This document shows positions 7,737 through 15,838 of a DNA stretch of 42,862 bases, piece by piece. Every line of letters begins with the position of its first letter. Position 1 is the stretch's first letter. The translations under genes were made by a program, and so were the position numbers. Location: contig JAFZWY010000042.1 of assembly GCA_017617125.1 (NCBI GenBank), positions 1 through 42,862 of the forward strand. Direction: 5' to 3'. This DNA comes from Bacteroidales bacterium (GTDB taxonomy: Bacteria > Bacteroidota > Bacteroidia > Bacteroidales > ML635J-15). The notes beneath the pieces were generated by a model, which ran no database searches, had not been told where the DNA came from, and saw nothing but the letters and a program-made list of their open reading frames with translations.

Positions 7737-9080
7737 ATGAAAGTACAAAGTATCATGTCGGGTTTGAAGAAGAAACACCCGGGAGAAAAAGAGTATTTGC
7801 AAGCAGTACAGGAAGTATTGGAAACCATCGAAGAAGTTTACAACCAGCATCCTGAATTCGAACAGGCAAAGATCGTTGAACGTTTGGTAGAACCAGACCG
7901 CATCTTTAAGTTCAGAGTTACTTGGGTTGACGACAAGAAGAGGGTTCAGAACAATATCGGTTACCGTGTACAGTTCAACTCAGCATTAGGCCCGTACAAA
8001 GGTGGTCTCCGTTTCCATCCGGCAGTTAACGAATCAATGTTGAAATTCTTAGGTTTCGAACAGATATTCAAGAACTCTTTGACTAACCTTCCATTAGGTG
8101 GTGCAAAGGGTGGTGCAGACTTCGATCCAACAGGAAAGTCAGATGCTGAAATCATGCGTTTCTGCCAGGCTTTCATGTACGAACTCTGGAGAAATATCGG
8201 TGCTGACCAGGATTCACCTGCAGGTGACGTAGGTGTTGGTGGCCGTGAAATAGGTTACCTCTACGGTGCATACAAGAAATTGGCTCGCGAACACAGCACA
8301 GGCGCTTTGACAGGTAAGAGCTATGGCTGGGGTGGTTCTTTGATCCGTCCAGAAGCTACAGGTTTCGGCGCAATGTACTATGTTGAAAGAATGGTAAAGC
8401 AGAATAAGGACAAGATGGAAGGCAAGAAGATTGCTTTCTCAGGTTTCGGTAACGTAGCATGGGGTGCTGCAACTAAGGCTGTAGAACTCGGTGCAAAGGT
8501 AGTTGCTATTTCTGGTCCTGATGGCGTTTGCGAAATCAAGAACGGTATCACTAAGGAAATGATCGACTATATGCTTGATATGCGTGCTTCGAACCGCAAC
8601 AAGGTAGAAGACATGGCTGTTAAGTTCCCGAAGGAAGCTAAGTTCACTGCTAAGGCAAAATCATGGTCAATTAAGTGCGATATCGCTTGCCCGTCAGCAT
8701 TCCAGAACGAATTGAGCGAAGAAGACGCTAAGATGTTGATCAAGAACGGTGTTAAGTATGTTGCTGAAATCTCCAACATGGGTTGCCAGCCAGCAGCTAT
8801 CGCTACTTTCCAGGCAAAGGGTATTCCATTTGCACCAGGTAAGGCTGTAAACGCAGGTGGTGTTGCTACTTCAGGTCTCGAAATCTGCCAGAACGCTGGT
8901 CACATCAACTGGACTGCTAAGGAAGTTGATGAAAAGTTGCACAAGATCATGAACGACATCTTCGACATGTGTGTTGAATATGGTAAGGAAAAAGGCGGTA
9001 AGATCAACTACGTAAAGGGTGCTAATATCGCTGGTTTCATGAGAGTTGCAAAGGCTATGATGGCTCAGGGTGTTATCTAA
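7737..9080 (+). CDS. gdhA: Hexameric glutamate dehydrogenase
   Basis: The enzyme interconverts glutamate with 2-oxoglutarate plus ammonia in the cytoplasm, a main ammonia-assimilation route in gut Bacteroidota. The 447-residue length is typical of the ~50-kDa hexameric class. The substrate-binding K-G-G-L-R-F-H segment is at 88-94, the catalytic motif LPLGGAKGGADFDP (K124) follows, and the dinucleotide fold GFGNVAWGA is at 236-244. Full-length similarity in these motifs is to the Bacteroides enzymes; coenzyme preference (NADPH or dual) cannot be read with certainty. The codon use is strongly biased (GGT, AAG, GTA), as expected of a highly expressed gene. It is monocistronic, with its own promoter and a strong terminator, and is divergent from a Crp/Fnr regulator. 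Confidence 0.95.
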   Translation: MKVQSIMSGLKKKHPGEKEYLQAVQEVLETIEEVYNQHPEFEQAKIVERLVEPDRIFKFRVTWVDDKKRVQNNIGYRVQFNSALGPYKGGLRFHPAVNESMLKFLGFEQIFKNSLTNLPLGGAKGGADFDPTGKSDAEIMRFCQAFMYELWRNIGADQDSPAGDVGVGGREIGYLYGAYKKLAREHSTGALTGKSYGWGGSLIRPEATGFGAMYYVERMVKQNKDKMEGKKIAFSGFGNVAWGAATKAVELGAKVVAISGPDGVCEIKNGITKEMIDYMLDMRASNRNKVEDMAVKFPKEAKFTAKAKSWSIKCDIACPSAFQNELSEEDAKMLIKNGVKYVAEISNMGCQPAAIATFQAKGIPFAPGKAVNAGGVATSGLEICQNAGHINWTAKEVDEKLHKIMNDIFDMCVEYGKEKGGKINYVKGANIAGFMRVAKAMMAQGVI

Positions 9081-9104
9081 TAGATAATTTCAACTCCAAA
9101 TTAT

Positions 9105-9132
9105 AAAAGGCTCGCATTTGCGAGCCTTTTTT
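9105..9132 (+). terminator. Rho-independent terminator of gdhA
   Basis: AAAAGGCTCGC (9105-9115), an ATTT loop and GCGAGCCTTTTTT (9120-9132). Confidence 0.9.
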
Positions 9133-9167
9133 GTTGCTATAAATGAGCTGCCTTCAAATAATTGTTG

Positions 9168-9175
9168 TAATTTTG
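9168..9175 (+). promoter_or_regulatory. -7 promoter element
   Basis: TAATTTTG, 30 bases before the lipoprotein start at 9206. Confidence 0.5.
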
Positions 9176-9205
9176 TGACGCAATTTTGAAAATTTATAAG
9201 TTGAT

Positions 9206-9781
9206 ATGAAGAGAATATTTGGATTTTTAACCGTAATGGTTTTGGCATTTGCATTGTTTTCGTGCAATGGTAACAAGAAAACAGAAAATGAGGAATCTCA
9301 GTCTGCGAAGGTAATGAAAGTTGATGAGGCTTTGGTCGAGGCGGAGAATCATGTTGGCGATACTATAACTGTTGAGGGCCTTTGCGCTCATATTTGCAGT
9401 CACAGTGGACGCAAGATGTTCCTTATGGGCAGCGACGACACAAAGATGTTGCGCGTAGAGAGTATGGAACTTGGCGAACCTTTCAAGCAGGAATGCATAG
9501 AGCATAATGTTTCAGTAAAAGGTATTGTCAGGGAAGAACGCATCGACGAGGAATACCTGAAGCAGTGGGAAGAGGAACTTGCTAATATGGAACAGCACGG
9601 TGATGGTGAGGCTGGTTGCTCAACCGAAAAGAAGGCTCGCAACGAAAGCGATGAAGCCAACACGACAGAAAAGAGAATTGCCGATTTCCGTACAAAAATA
9701 GCAGAACGCGAAGCGAAGGAAGGCAAGGCATATTTGTCGTTCTTCCACATTGATGCGTTGGAATATAGCATTGCAGAATAA
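9206..9781 (+). CDS. Small lipoprotein of unknown function, OB-fold-like
   Basis: The protein has 191 residues. A lipoprotein signal runs to Cys20 (LFSC, with N and G after the Cys). The mature protein begins with charged residues. A region at about 36-110 has the rhythm of an OB-type fold (V-G-D-T-I-T-V-E-G near the start, V-S-V-K-G-I-V later), followed by a long charged helix (EEYLKQWEEELANMEQ, then TTEKRIADFRTKIAEREAKE). A CAHICSHSG segment holds two Cys and two His close together, and DGEAGC adds another Cys; metal binding is possible but not shown. It stands alone between two terminators. I do not recognise a named family. Confidence 0.7.
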   Translation: MKRIFGFLTVMVLAFALFSCNGNKKTENEESQSAKVMKVDEALVEAENHVGDTITVEGLCAHICSHSGRKMFLMGSDDTKMLRVESMELGEPFKQECIEHNVSVKGIVREERIDEEYLKQWEEELANMEQHGDGEAGCSTEKKARNESDEANTTEKRIADFRTKIAEREAKEGKAYLSFFHIDALEYSIAE

Positions 9782-9816
9782 CGAAAATATGGCATAGACA
9801 AGTGTTTGTCATATAT

Positions 9817-9850
9817 AAAAAAACGCCTCGGGTTTCCGAAGCGTTTTTTT
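9817..9850. terminator. Bidirectional terminator
   Basis: AACGCcTCGG, a GTTT loop and CCGAaGCGTT, flanked by A7 and T7. It serves the lipoprotein on the plus strand and sufD on the minus strand. Confidence 0.85.
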
Positions 9851-9865
9851 GTTTTTTGCAATGTG

Positions 9866-11218
9866 TTATGCTTTGCAGTTGCCGCCTTCGCAGTTGAGCA
9901 GACAGTTGCTGCATTCTGAAAGTTCGCCACGCAGACGAGAATTTATCATGTTCGAGATGCGTTCCTTGAGCGGTTCGATGTGCATATTCATCAGAATGTC
10001 GTTTGCAAAGGCGAACATAAGCATCAGCTTTGCTTCCTTGGTGCTTATTCCGCGCTGGCGAAGGTAGAACAATGAATCTTCGTCGAGCTGACCAACGGTT
10101 GCGCCGTGGCTGCACTGAACATCGTCGGCATAGATTTCCAACTGTGGTTTGGTTGTCATACGGGCATCGCCTGTAAGGCAGAGGTTGCGGTTGGTCTGGT
10201 ATGCAGCCGTCTTCTGTGCGCCCTCGTGGACGATGATTTTTCCCATAAACGAACCGCGTGCCTGCTCATCGAGTATGCCCTTGTATAGCTCGTTGCTGTT
10301 GCAGTTGGGAACAAGGTGCTCAATTAGCGTGTAGTTGTCGACATATTGCTGGCGGTCGATGAGGTAAAGTCCTAGCAGGTTGGCATCGGAATGCTCGCCG
10401 TTGAGACGAACGCGCAGGTTGTTGCGTACGATTCCGCCGTGAAGTGTGAGTACAAACGACTCTACATTTGCATTTTCGCCTATTTCGGCAAGGTGGCTGC
10501 TGACGAGACTCGACTTGTCAGGCTCGTTTTGCAGTGTGTAGTGCGTTAGTTTCGAGCCGTTGCCGACAAACGATTCGGTAGTGTCAATTACGAAGTTGCT
10601 GCTGCTGTTGAGCGTGTGGTCGCAGACAACTACCGACAGCGACGAATTTTCGTCCAGTACAATCAGGTTGCGCTTGATGATGTTCTTGTTGCCGAAGCCG
10701 TGAGTGAGATTTATTATCTGCAAGGTCTTTTCGGCGTGGGTGTTCTTTGGAACATAGACGAAAAGTCCATCGTCGGCAAGCATTGTGCTGAGGTTCACGA
10801 ATCCGTCGCCGAAAGTGGATGCGCTTCGGTTGTAGTATTTCTCGAAAATTTCGCGGTGCTTCTGCTGAGCCTCCTTCATGCTGCAGATGATAATTTTGCC
10901 GTCCACAGCCTTGTTGTTGTCGTAATACTTGCCGTTCGACAGCAGTATTACATCAGCATCCATATTTTCGACTTCGCACTTGAAATATTCGTTGAGGTCG
11001 ATGTTGGTCTTCGTCTGCATTATGCTTCCGAACTCGGTGCTGAAAATGTCGTTGACATTGAGGTTGCGGTAGTTTTCGGTCTTGGCAGACGGAAGTCCGT
11101 TGCTTTTGAATGCTTCAAAAGCTTCGTTGCGCTTCGCGAACACGAAATCGGTGTCGGACTTGCGGAACTGTTCGGCGCAACTTTCAAAAATGTCGATATA
11201 TTTTTTCTTGATGTCCAT
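9866..11218 (-). CDS. sufD: Fe-S cluster assembly scaffold protein SufD
   Basis: The 450-residue protein is a partner of SufB in the SufBC2D complex that builds Fe-S clusters in the cytoplasm. The N-terminal helical part contains GLPSAKTENYRNLNV; the C-terminal two-thirds is the SufBD beta-helix. The key segment DDVQCSHGATVGQLDEDSLF carries the Cys and His matching E. coli SufD C358 and H360. The C-terminus is Cys-rich (CSNCLLNCEGGNC), an unusual tail with five Cys in about 15 residues that is not part of the common SufD core. Last gene of the operon, 3 nt after sufC. Confidence 0.93.
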   Translation of the reverse strand: MDIKKKYIDIFESCAEQFRKSDTDFVFAKRNEAFEAFKSNGLPSAKTENYRNLNVNDIFSTEFGSIMQTKTNIDLNEYFKCEVENMDADVILLSNGKYYDNNKAVDGKIIICSMKEAQQKHREIFEKYYNRSASTFGDGFVNLSTMLADDGLFVYVPKNTHAEKTLQIINLTHGFGNKNIIKRNLIVLDENSSLSVVVCDHTLNSSSNFVIDTTESFVGNGSKLTHYTLQNEPDKSSLVSSHLAEIGENANVESFVLTLHGGIVRNNLRVRLNGEHSDANLLGLYLIDRQQYVDNYTLIEHLVPNCNSNELYKGILDEQARGSFMGKIIVHEGAQKTAAYQTNRNLCLTGDARMTTKPQLEIYADDVQCSHGATVGQLDEDSLFYLRQRGISTKEAKLMLMFAFANDILMNMHIEPLKERISNMINSRLRGELSECSNCLLNCEGGNCKA

Positions 11219-11221
11219 AAA

Positions 11222-11974
11222 TTATTCGCCCATTTGTTCCTTAATCCAACCATATCCCTTTTCTTCGAGTTCGAGAGCCAGTTCCTTGCCGGCGGTCTTC
11301 ACGATGCGTCCGTTGTAGAGGATGTGAACAACATCGGGTACGATGAAGTCGAGAAGCCTCTGGTAGTGGGTGATGACTATACACGAAGTTTCGGGAGTCT
11401 TGAGCTTGTTTACTCCGTTGGCAACTATTCTAAGAGCATCGATGTCGAGGCCAGAGTCGGTTTCATCGAGAATCGACAGGCAGGGACGGAGCATTGCCAT
11501 CTGGAAGATTTCGTTGCGCTTCTTTTCACCGCCCGAGAATCCAACATTCACCTGACGGTTTGCAAGGTCGTCCTTCAGTTCGACGAACTCCTTCATTTCG
11601 CGAGTGTATTTCAGGAATTCCGATGCGGTCAATTCTGGCAAACCGCGGTATTTGCGCTGCTCGTTTATGGCGGTCTTCATGAAGTTTATCATGCTTACAC
11701 CTGGGATTTCAACCGGGTACTGGAAACTTAGGAAGATACCTTCCTTAGCGCGCTGTTCTACGCTCATTTCGAGTAGATTGCGACCTTTGAAGATAACTTC
11801 GCCTTCGGTAACCTTGTAGTTCTCGTTTCCTGTGAGGACAGCTGACAAGGTCGATTTTCCAGAGCCGTTAGGTCCCATTATGGCATGGACTTCACCAGCC
11901 TTTATTTCGAGGTTTATGCCTTTGAGTATTTCTTTGCCGTTGATTTCGGCGTGTAGGTTCTTTATAGTTAGCAT
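11222..11974 (-). CDS. sufC: Fe-S cluster assembly ATPase SufC
   Basis: This 250-residue ABC-type ATPase of the SufBCD scaffold uses ATP to remodel SufB-SufD during cluster assembly. Walker A is GPNGSGKST (about 34-42), the ABC signature is FSGGEKKR, Walker B is LSILDETDSGLD and the H-loop is VITHYQR. The length is normal. The start overlaps the stop of the preceding HEAT-like gene by seven bases (ATGCTAA), which suggests translational coupling. Confidence 0.95.
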   Translation of the reverse strand: MLTIKNLHAEINGKEILKGINLEIKAGEVHAIMGPNGSGKSTLSAVLTGNENYKVTEGEVIFKGRNLLEMSVEQRAKEGIFLSFQYPVEIPGVSMINFMKTAINEQRKYRGLPELTASEFLKYTREMKEFVELKDDLANRQVNVGFSGGEKKRNEIFQMAMLRPCLSILDETDSGLDIDALRIVANGVNKLKTPETSCIVITHYQRLLDFIVPDVVHILYNGRIVKTAGKELALELEEKGYGWIKEQMGE

Positions 11975-12522
11975 AGTGATATGATTTTTTCGTTGTTACT
12001 AAGAGACGATGCTCGCATCGTCTTTACAGATATTGATTTGCGGATTCCGTGAGGATAGTAGTCCTTGGTGTCGCTGAAGATTGCCTGTGCTTCCGATTGC
12101 AGTTCGGGGTAGGATTGTCCGACCTTCAGAATGAAGTCGAAAGCGGCAGATTTTGTGGATGACTGCAACTTGTTGTTCTTTACGCATCTGAAGCAGAAGT
12201 CCAGAATGTCGCAGGTGTGCTTTTCATCGAGTTGCAGATGGCATAGTATCTTGAGAGTTTCGCGGATATGTCCGTGCTTTGTGATGTTGGGTAGGTTTTC
12301 TGCAATCATTTGTGCGTATGGCTGTATGTCGGCGGCGTTTTTCTCCGCGTATTTGCACAAAACCCAGCTTGCACGCCACGAAAAGGCCTCGTTTTCGAGA
12401 GAATAAACGACAAAATCACCGATTCTCTGCTTGTTGTTTTGCAGATATGCGGTCATCAGTCTAACGTTGAAGCGTTTTACTGTGAGCAGGGATATTATGT
12501 CGTTTTGTCTTTCCACGTCCAT
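11968..12522 (-). CDS. HEAT-repeat-like protein encoded inside the SUF operon
   Basis: The 184-residue all-alpha protein lies between sufB (8-nt gap) and sufC (7-nt overlap). Regular amphipathic helix pairs are visible (NVRLMTAYLQNNKQRIGDFV, then AFSWRASWVLCKYAEKNAAD, then LPNITKHGHIRETLKILCHL), the pattern of HEAT/armadillo-like solenoids. There is no signal peptide and no catalytic motif. A role as an accessory or scaffold partner of Fe-S assembly is inferred only from its place in the operon; it is not one of the classical Suf proteins. The last residues (KTMRASSLSNNEKIISLC) are encoded by a palindromic element plus the sufC overlap, so the original C-terminus may have been altered by insertion of a repeat. 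Confidence 0.75.
   Translation of the reverse strand: MDVERQNDIISLLTVKRFNVRLMTAYLQNNKQRIGDFVVYSLENEAFSWRASWVLCKYAEKNAADIQPYAQMIAENLPNITKHGHIRETLKILCHLQLDEKHTCDILDFCFRCVKNNKLQSSTKSAAFDFILKVGQSYPELQSEAQAIFSDTKDYYPHGIRKSISVKTMRASSLSNNEKIISLC
12004..12023. repeat. Palindromic element upstream of sufC
   Basis: AGACGATG (12004-12011) and CATCGTCT (12016-12023) form a perfect hairpin within the end of the HEAT-like gene, 29 nt before the sufC start. Its AGACG...CGTCT ends match those of the palindrome at 31195-31214, suggesting one dispersed repeat class. Confidence 0.6.
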
Positions 12523-12530
12523 ACAGTTTT

Positions 12531-13985
12531 TTATCCTACGCTTCCCTCCAGACTTATTTGCAGCAGTTTCTGGGCTTCTACAGCAAATTCCATTGGCAGA
12601 CGGCTTATTACCTCCTTAGCATATCCGTTAACTATCAGACCGATAGCGGTTTCGGTGGAGATGCCACGCTGGTTGCAGTAGAAAATCTGGTCTTCGCTGA
12701 TTTTTGATGTTGTTGCTTCGTGTTCAACTATTGCAGTTTCGTTGTTCACATCGAGGGTGGGGAAGGTGTGAGCTCCGCACTTGTCGCCCATGAGCAGCGA
12801 GTCACACTGCGAGAAGTTGCGGGCGTTGTCGGCGTTCTTGCCAATCATCACCATTCCTCGGTACGAGTTCTGGCTTCGTCCAGCCGATATACCTTTTGAT
12901 ACTATCGTACTGCTGGTGTTTTTTCCGATGTGAATCATCTTCGAACCTGTGTCGGCCTGCTGGAAGTTGTTGGTAACGGCTACCGAATAGAATTCCGATA
13001 CCGAATTGTCGCCCTTGAGCACTGTGCTCGGGTATTTCCAAGTGATTGCCGAACCGGTTTCCACCTGCGCCCAGCTGATTTTTGAGTTCTTTCCGTTGCA
13101 AAGTCCACGCTTGGTTACAAAGTTGTATATGCCGCCTTTGCCTTCCTTGTTGCCTGGGTACCAGTTTTGTACGGTAGAGTACTTGACTTCGGCATCGTTT
13201 TCGGCAATAATTTCCACTATTGCGGCGTGCAACTGGTTTTCGTCGCGTTGCGGGGCGGTGCAGCCTTCCATGTAGCTTACATACGCGCCTTCATCGGCAA
13301 CTATCAGTGTGCGTTCAAACTGACCGGTGTTGCTTGCGTTTATGCGGAAGTAGGTCGAAAGTTCAATTGGGCAGCGCACACCCTTTGGAATGTAGCAGAA
13401 CGAACCGTCGCTGAATACCGCCGAGTTGAGGGCTGCAAAATAGTTGTCGCCCGAAGGTACCACCTTGCCCATGTACTTGCGAACGAGGTCGGGGTGGTTT
13501 TTCACAGCCTCGCTGAACGAGCAGAAGATGATTCCGTCTTCGGCAAGGCGTTCCTGGAAAGTTGTCTTTACAGAAACACTGTCCATGACAGCATCGAAAG
13601 CAACGCCCGAGAGTCGTTTCTGTTCGTCGAGCGGAATGCCGAGCCTGTCGAAAGTATTCTTGATTTCGGGGTCGATTTCGTCGAGCGAGTTGAGTTTTTT
13701 CTTCTGCTTAGGTGCCGAGTAGTATATTATGCTCTGGTAGTCGATTGGTGGAATGTCGAGGTGTCCCCAGTTGGGCTGTTCCATGTTTTTCCACTTCTCA
13801 AAAGCGTTGAGACGGAATTCTAGAAGCCATTCGGGTTCACCTTTCTTTTTGGAAATCAGTCGTACCGTATCTTCGTTAAGACCGACGGGAATTTCGTCGG
13901 CTTCGATGTCGGAAACGAATCCGTACTTGTATTCCGATTGAGTGACTTCCTTTATAAGTTCCTTGTCCTGTGTATTTTCAGACAT
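12531..13985 (-). CDS. sufB: Fe-S cluster assembly scaffold protein SufB
   Basis: The 484-residue scaffold subunit accepts sulfur and iron in the SufBC2D complex. Motifs of the family are intact: C394 in [17 protein letters not shown] corresponds to E. coli C405, and H422 and E423 in [13 protein letters not shown] correspond to H433 and E434. [19 protein letters not shown] is also present. First gene of the operon, with a TATCTTTG promoter element just upstream. The cysteine desulfurase SufS and SufE, often next to these genes, are not in this window and must be encoded elsewhere. Confidence 0.95.
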   Translation of the reverse strand: MSENTQDKELIKEVTQSEYKYGFVSDIEADEIPVGLNEDTVRLISKKKGEPEWLLEFRLNAFEKWKNMEQPNWGHLDIPPIDYQSIIYYSAPKQKKKLNSLDEIDPEIKNTFDRLGIPLDEQKRLSGVAFDAVMDSVSVKTTFQERLAEDGIIFCSFSEAVKNHPDLVRKYMGKVVPSGDNYFAALNSAVFSDGSFCYIPKGVRCPIELSTYFRINASNTGQFERTLIVADEGAYVSYMEGCTAPQRDENQLHAAIVEIIAENDAEVKYSTVQNWYPGNKEGKGGIYNFVTKRGLCNGKNSKISWAQVETGSAITWKYPSTVLKGDNSVSEFYSVAVTNNFQQADTGSKMIHIGKNTSSTIVSKGISAGRSQNSYRGMVMIGKNADNARNFSQCDSLLMGDKCGAHTFPTLDVNNETAIVEHEATTSKISEDQIFYCNQRGISTETAIGLIVNGYAKEVISRLPMEFAVEAQKLLQISLEGSVG

Positions 13986-14010
13986 TTTCTTGTTTCGTTT
14001 TATTGGAGTG

Positions 14011-14018
14011 CAAAGATA
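14011..14018 (-). promoter_or_regulatory. -7 promoter element of the suf operon
   Basis: Reads TATCTTTG on the minus strand, 25 bases before the sufB start. No clear TTTG is found at the -33 position. Confidence 0.65.
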
Positions 14019-14268
14019 ATGTTTTTTTTGTTTCTATGTTTCACGTTTCTGGTTTCATGTTTCACGTTCAAGTTTTTGAGTGCTTGAAGGCTGAAAGGCT
14101 AACTGGCGCGAAGGCATGCCCCCCCCACATGCCTTAAGGTCTTTAAAGGCCTTAATGGCCTTAAAGATGGGGGGCAAATGCATTCTGTTAGTCTGTTGGA
14201 CTTTTAGCCTTCTCTTCTTTGCGCCTTATAGCCCATTGTTTTTTAGCCTTCTTGTTTTCTAAAAAAAT
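14019..14268. repeat. Intergenic repeats with nested inverted repeat
   Basis: The gap between sufB and the next gene holds GTTTCACGTTTCTGG-type repeats (14030-14070) and AGCCTT words. A nested inverted repeat lies at 14111-14181: GCATG plus eight C at the left, six G plus CAAATGC at the right, and an inner near-palindrome at 14141-14166 (CTTTAAAGGCC, TTAA, TGGCCTTAAAG). No coding region is apparent. Confidence 0.6.
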
Positions 14269-14299
14269 TTTGTCTGCTTGTTTAATAGTGTTATCTTTG
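14269..14299 (+). promoter_or_regulatory. Promoter with both -33 and -7 elements
   Basis: TTTG (14269-14272), exactly 19 bases, then TATCTTTG (14292-14299): a textbook Bacteroidota promoter, 28 bases before the start at 14328. Confidence 0.75.
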
Positions 14300-14327
14300 T
14301 GATGTTGAATTTTATAAAATTGATTAT

Positions 14328-15320
14328 ATGAAAAGATCTATAGTTTTTTGTTCGTTGATTGCTGTTATGGCATTGGTAATCCTTTCGGGATGCGACAGAT
14401 TCATGAAGGTTGTGTCGGTAAAGACATTGCAGTATTCGAATCTTGGTGCAACAAGTGTCACCCTTAAGGGACAGATAGTATCGGATGCTGGTTCGGAACT
14501 TGATGAGCGTGGATTCTTCTACAGCACATCGAAGAACCTGGCAAATCATGAAGAAGTAAAATGCGGTCCTGGTAGAAAGGGCGATTTCCAGGCTAGTATC
14601 AGCGGATTGCTGCCAAATACAAAATATTATTATCAGGCATACGCCAAGGGCGATGACGATTTGGATGTCGGTGACATTATGGAGTTTGTAACTTTCGATT
14701 TGGAAATTACCGTAGAGACGATGCAGCCAGAAGTAGCTTCTCCCGAAAATGTTACTTTCAAGGGTAGCTATGTAAACAACGAGAATTTCGATATCGAAAA
14801 GGTCGGTTTCCAGTATAGCCGTTTTGGCGACTATTCGAATTCATCGATAATCTATTCCACGAGCACTGCATCTCCGTTCTCGGCAGTTGTCAGCCTAGCA
14901 CCAAGTACAACTTATTACTGCCGTGCATTTATTCAGGCACAGGATTCCACAATTGTCCTTTATGGAGAAAGCAAGGCTTTCGCTACTACCGAATTCGAAG
15001 CACCGGTAGTCACCACTTTGGAGGCTGAAAATGTTACATCGACTTCGGCTCGTCTGAAAGCTCAGATTACAGCAAACGGAAACAATATCAACAATAAGGG
15101 ATTTTATTGGAGTACAACATCTGACTTTACTCCTGCAACAACCAATCAGGATTGGTCGGGTGGTGCCGGTAGCGCAGCTAGTGCATACGAAATTCCCGCC
15201 AACAATCTTACACCTTCGACAACCTACTATTATAAGGCATGTGTACAATACACAAAGGCCGGAGTAGATCAAGAGGTGTATGGCGAAGTAAGGAGTTTCA
15301 CAACGGCAGCAGCCAAATAA
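14328..15320 (+). CDS. Lipoprotein with three FN3-like domains
   Basis: The protein has 330 residues. A lipoprotein signal ends at Cys22 (VILSGC). Three successive domains of about 95 residues each show the FN3 hallmark: an N-terminal V-T-x-L-x-A or similar strand, G-F-x-Y-S-T/R, and a closing L-x-P-x-T-x-Y-Y-x-(A/R)-(Y/C/F) (NTKYYYQAYA, STTYYCRAFI, STTYYYKACV). There is no catalytic motif and no sorting domain. It resembles the many Bacteroidales outer-membrane FN3 lipoproteins of unknown binding role. Monocistronic, with its own promoter and terminator. Confidence 0.8.
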   Translation: MKRSIVFCSLIAVMALVILSGCDRFMKVVSVKTLQYSNLGATSVTLKGQIVSDAGSELDERGFFYSTSKNLANHEEVKCGPGRKGDFQASISGLLPNTKYYYQAYAKGDDDLDVGDIMEFVTFDLEITVETMQPEVASPENVTFKGSYVNNENFDIEKVGFQYSRFGDYSNSSIIYSTSTASPFSAVVSLAPSTTYYCRAFIQAQDSTIVLYGESKAFATTEFEAPVVTTLEAENVTSTSARLKAQITANGNNINNKGFYWSTTSDFTPATTNQDWSGGAGSAASAYEIPANNLTPSTTYYYKACVQYTKAGVDQEVYGEVRSFTTAAAK

Positions 15321-15344
15321 GCGTAGTTCTTCAAAAAATATTAG

Positions 15345-15373
15345 CGGTCGGATTTTCTCCGACCGTTTTTTTT
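15345..15373 (+). terminator. Rho-independent terminator
   Basis: CGGTCGGA (15345-15352) and TCCGACCG (15358-15365) with a T-run. Confidence 0.85.
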
Positions 15374-15376
15374 GAC

Positions 15377-15384
15377 TATCTTTG
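15377..15384 (+). promoter_or_regulatory. -7 promoter element of rpiB
   Basis: TATCTTTG, 18 bases before the rpiB ATG, directly after the preceding terminator. Confidence 0.7.
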
Positions 15385-15402
15385 CAATCTAAAATTTGAC
15401 GA

Positions 15403-15834
15403 ATGAAGTGTATAGGTTTTGCCTGCGACCATGCAGGATTTGAATTGAAGACTTTCCTTATGGAATATATGAAGCAGAAGGGTTACGAAGTAAAGGATTT
15501 CGGAACAAATTCTGCCGAAAGTTGCGACTATCCAGATTTTGCACATCCGCTTGCAGCAGCTGTTGAGGCTGGTGAGTGCATAGGTTTTGCAATCTGCGGA
15601 ACCGGCAACGGCATCAGTATGACTGCCAACAAGCATCAAGGTGTACGCTGTGCATTGTGCTGGGATGTCGAAATCGCCGCTCTGGCTCGTCAGCACAACG
15701 ATGCCAACATTTGTGGAATGCCAGCCCGTTTCATTTCGAAGGAACTGGCAGTAGAAATAGCCGAAACTTTCTTGAAAACCGAGTTTGAAGGCGGCAGACA
15801 CGAACGCCGAATAAAGAAAATTCCGCTTAAGTAG
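15403..15834 (+). CDS. rpiB: Ribose-5-phosphate isomerase B
   Basis: The 143-residue enzyme interconverts ribose-5-phosphate and ribulose-5-phosphate in the pentose phosphate pathway. The LacA/RpiB family motifs are intact: D9-H10 in CDHAGFELK, catalytic C65 in ICGTGNGISM, and H98 in ALARQHNDANI. The length is normal. First gene of a run (rpiB, ion channel, esterase, secreted protein) with gaps of 4, 1 and 32 nt. Confidence 0.95.
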   Translation: MKCIGFACDHAGFELKTFLMEYMKQKGYEVKDFGTNSAESCDYPDFAHPLAAAVEAGECIGFAICGTGNGISMTANKHQGVRCALCWDVEIAALARQHNDANICGMPARFISKELAVEIAETFLKTEFEGGRHERRIKKIPLK

Positions 15835-15838
15835 TCCG

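Noticed and set aside
10616..11731. A 371-codon plus-strand frame across sufD and sufC
   Set aside because: It is antisense to two certain genes and has no domain, promoter or signal of its own.
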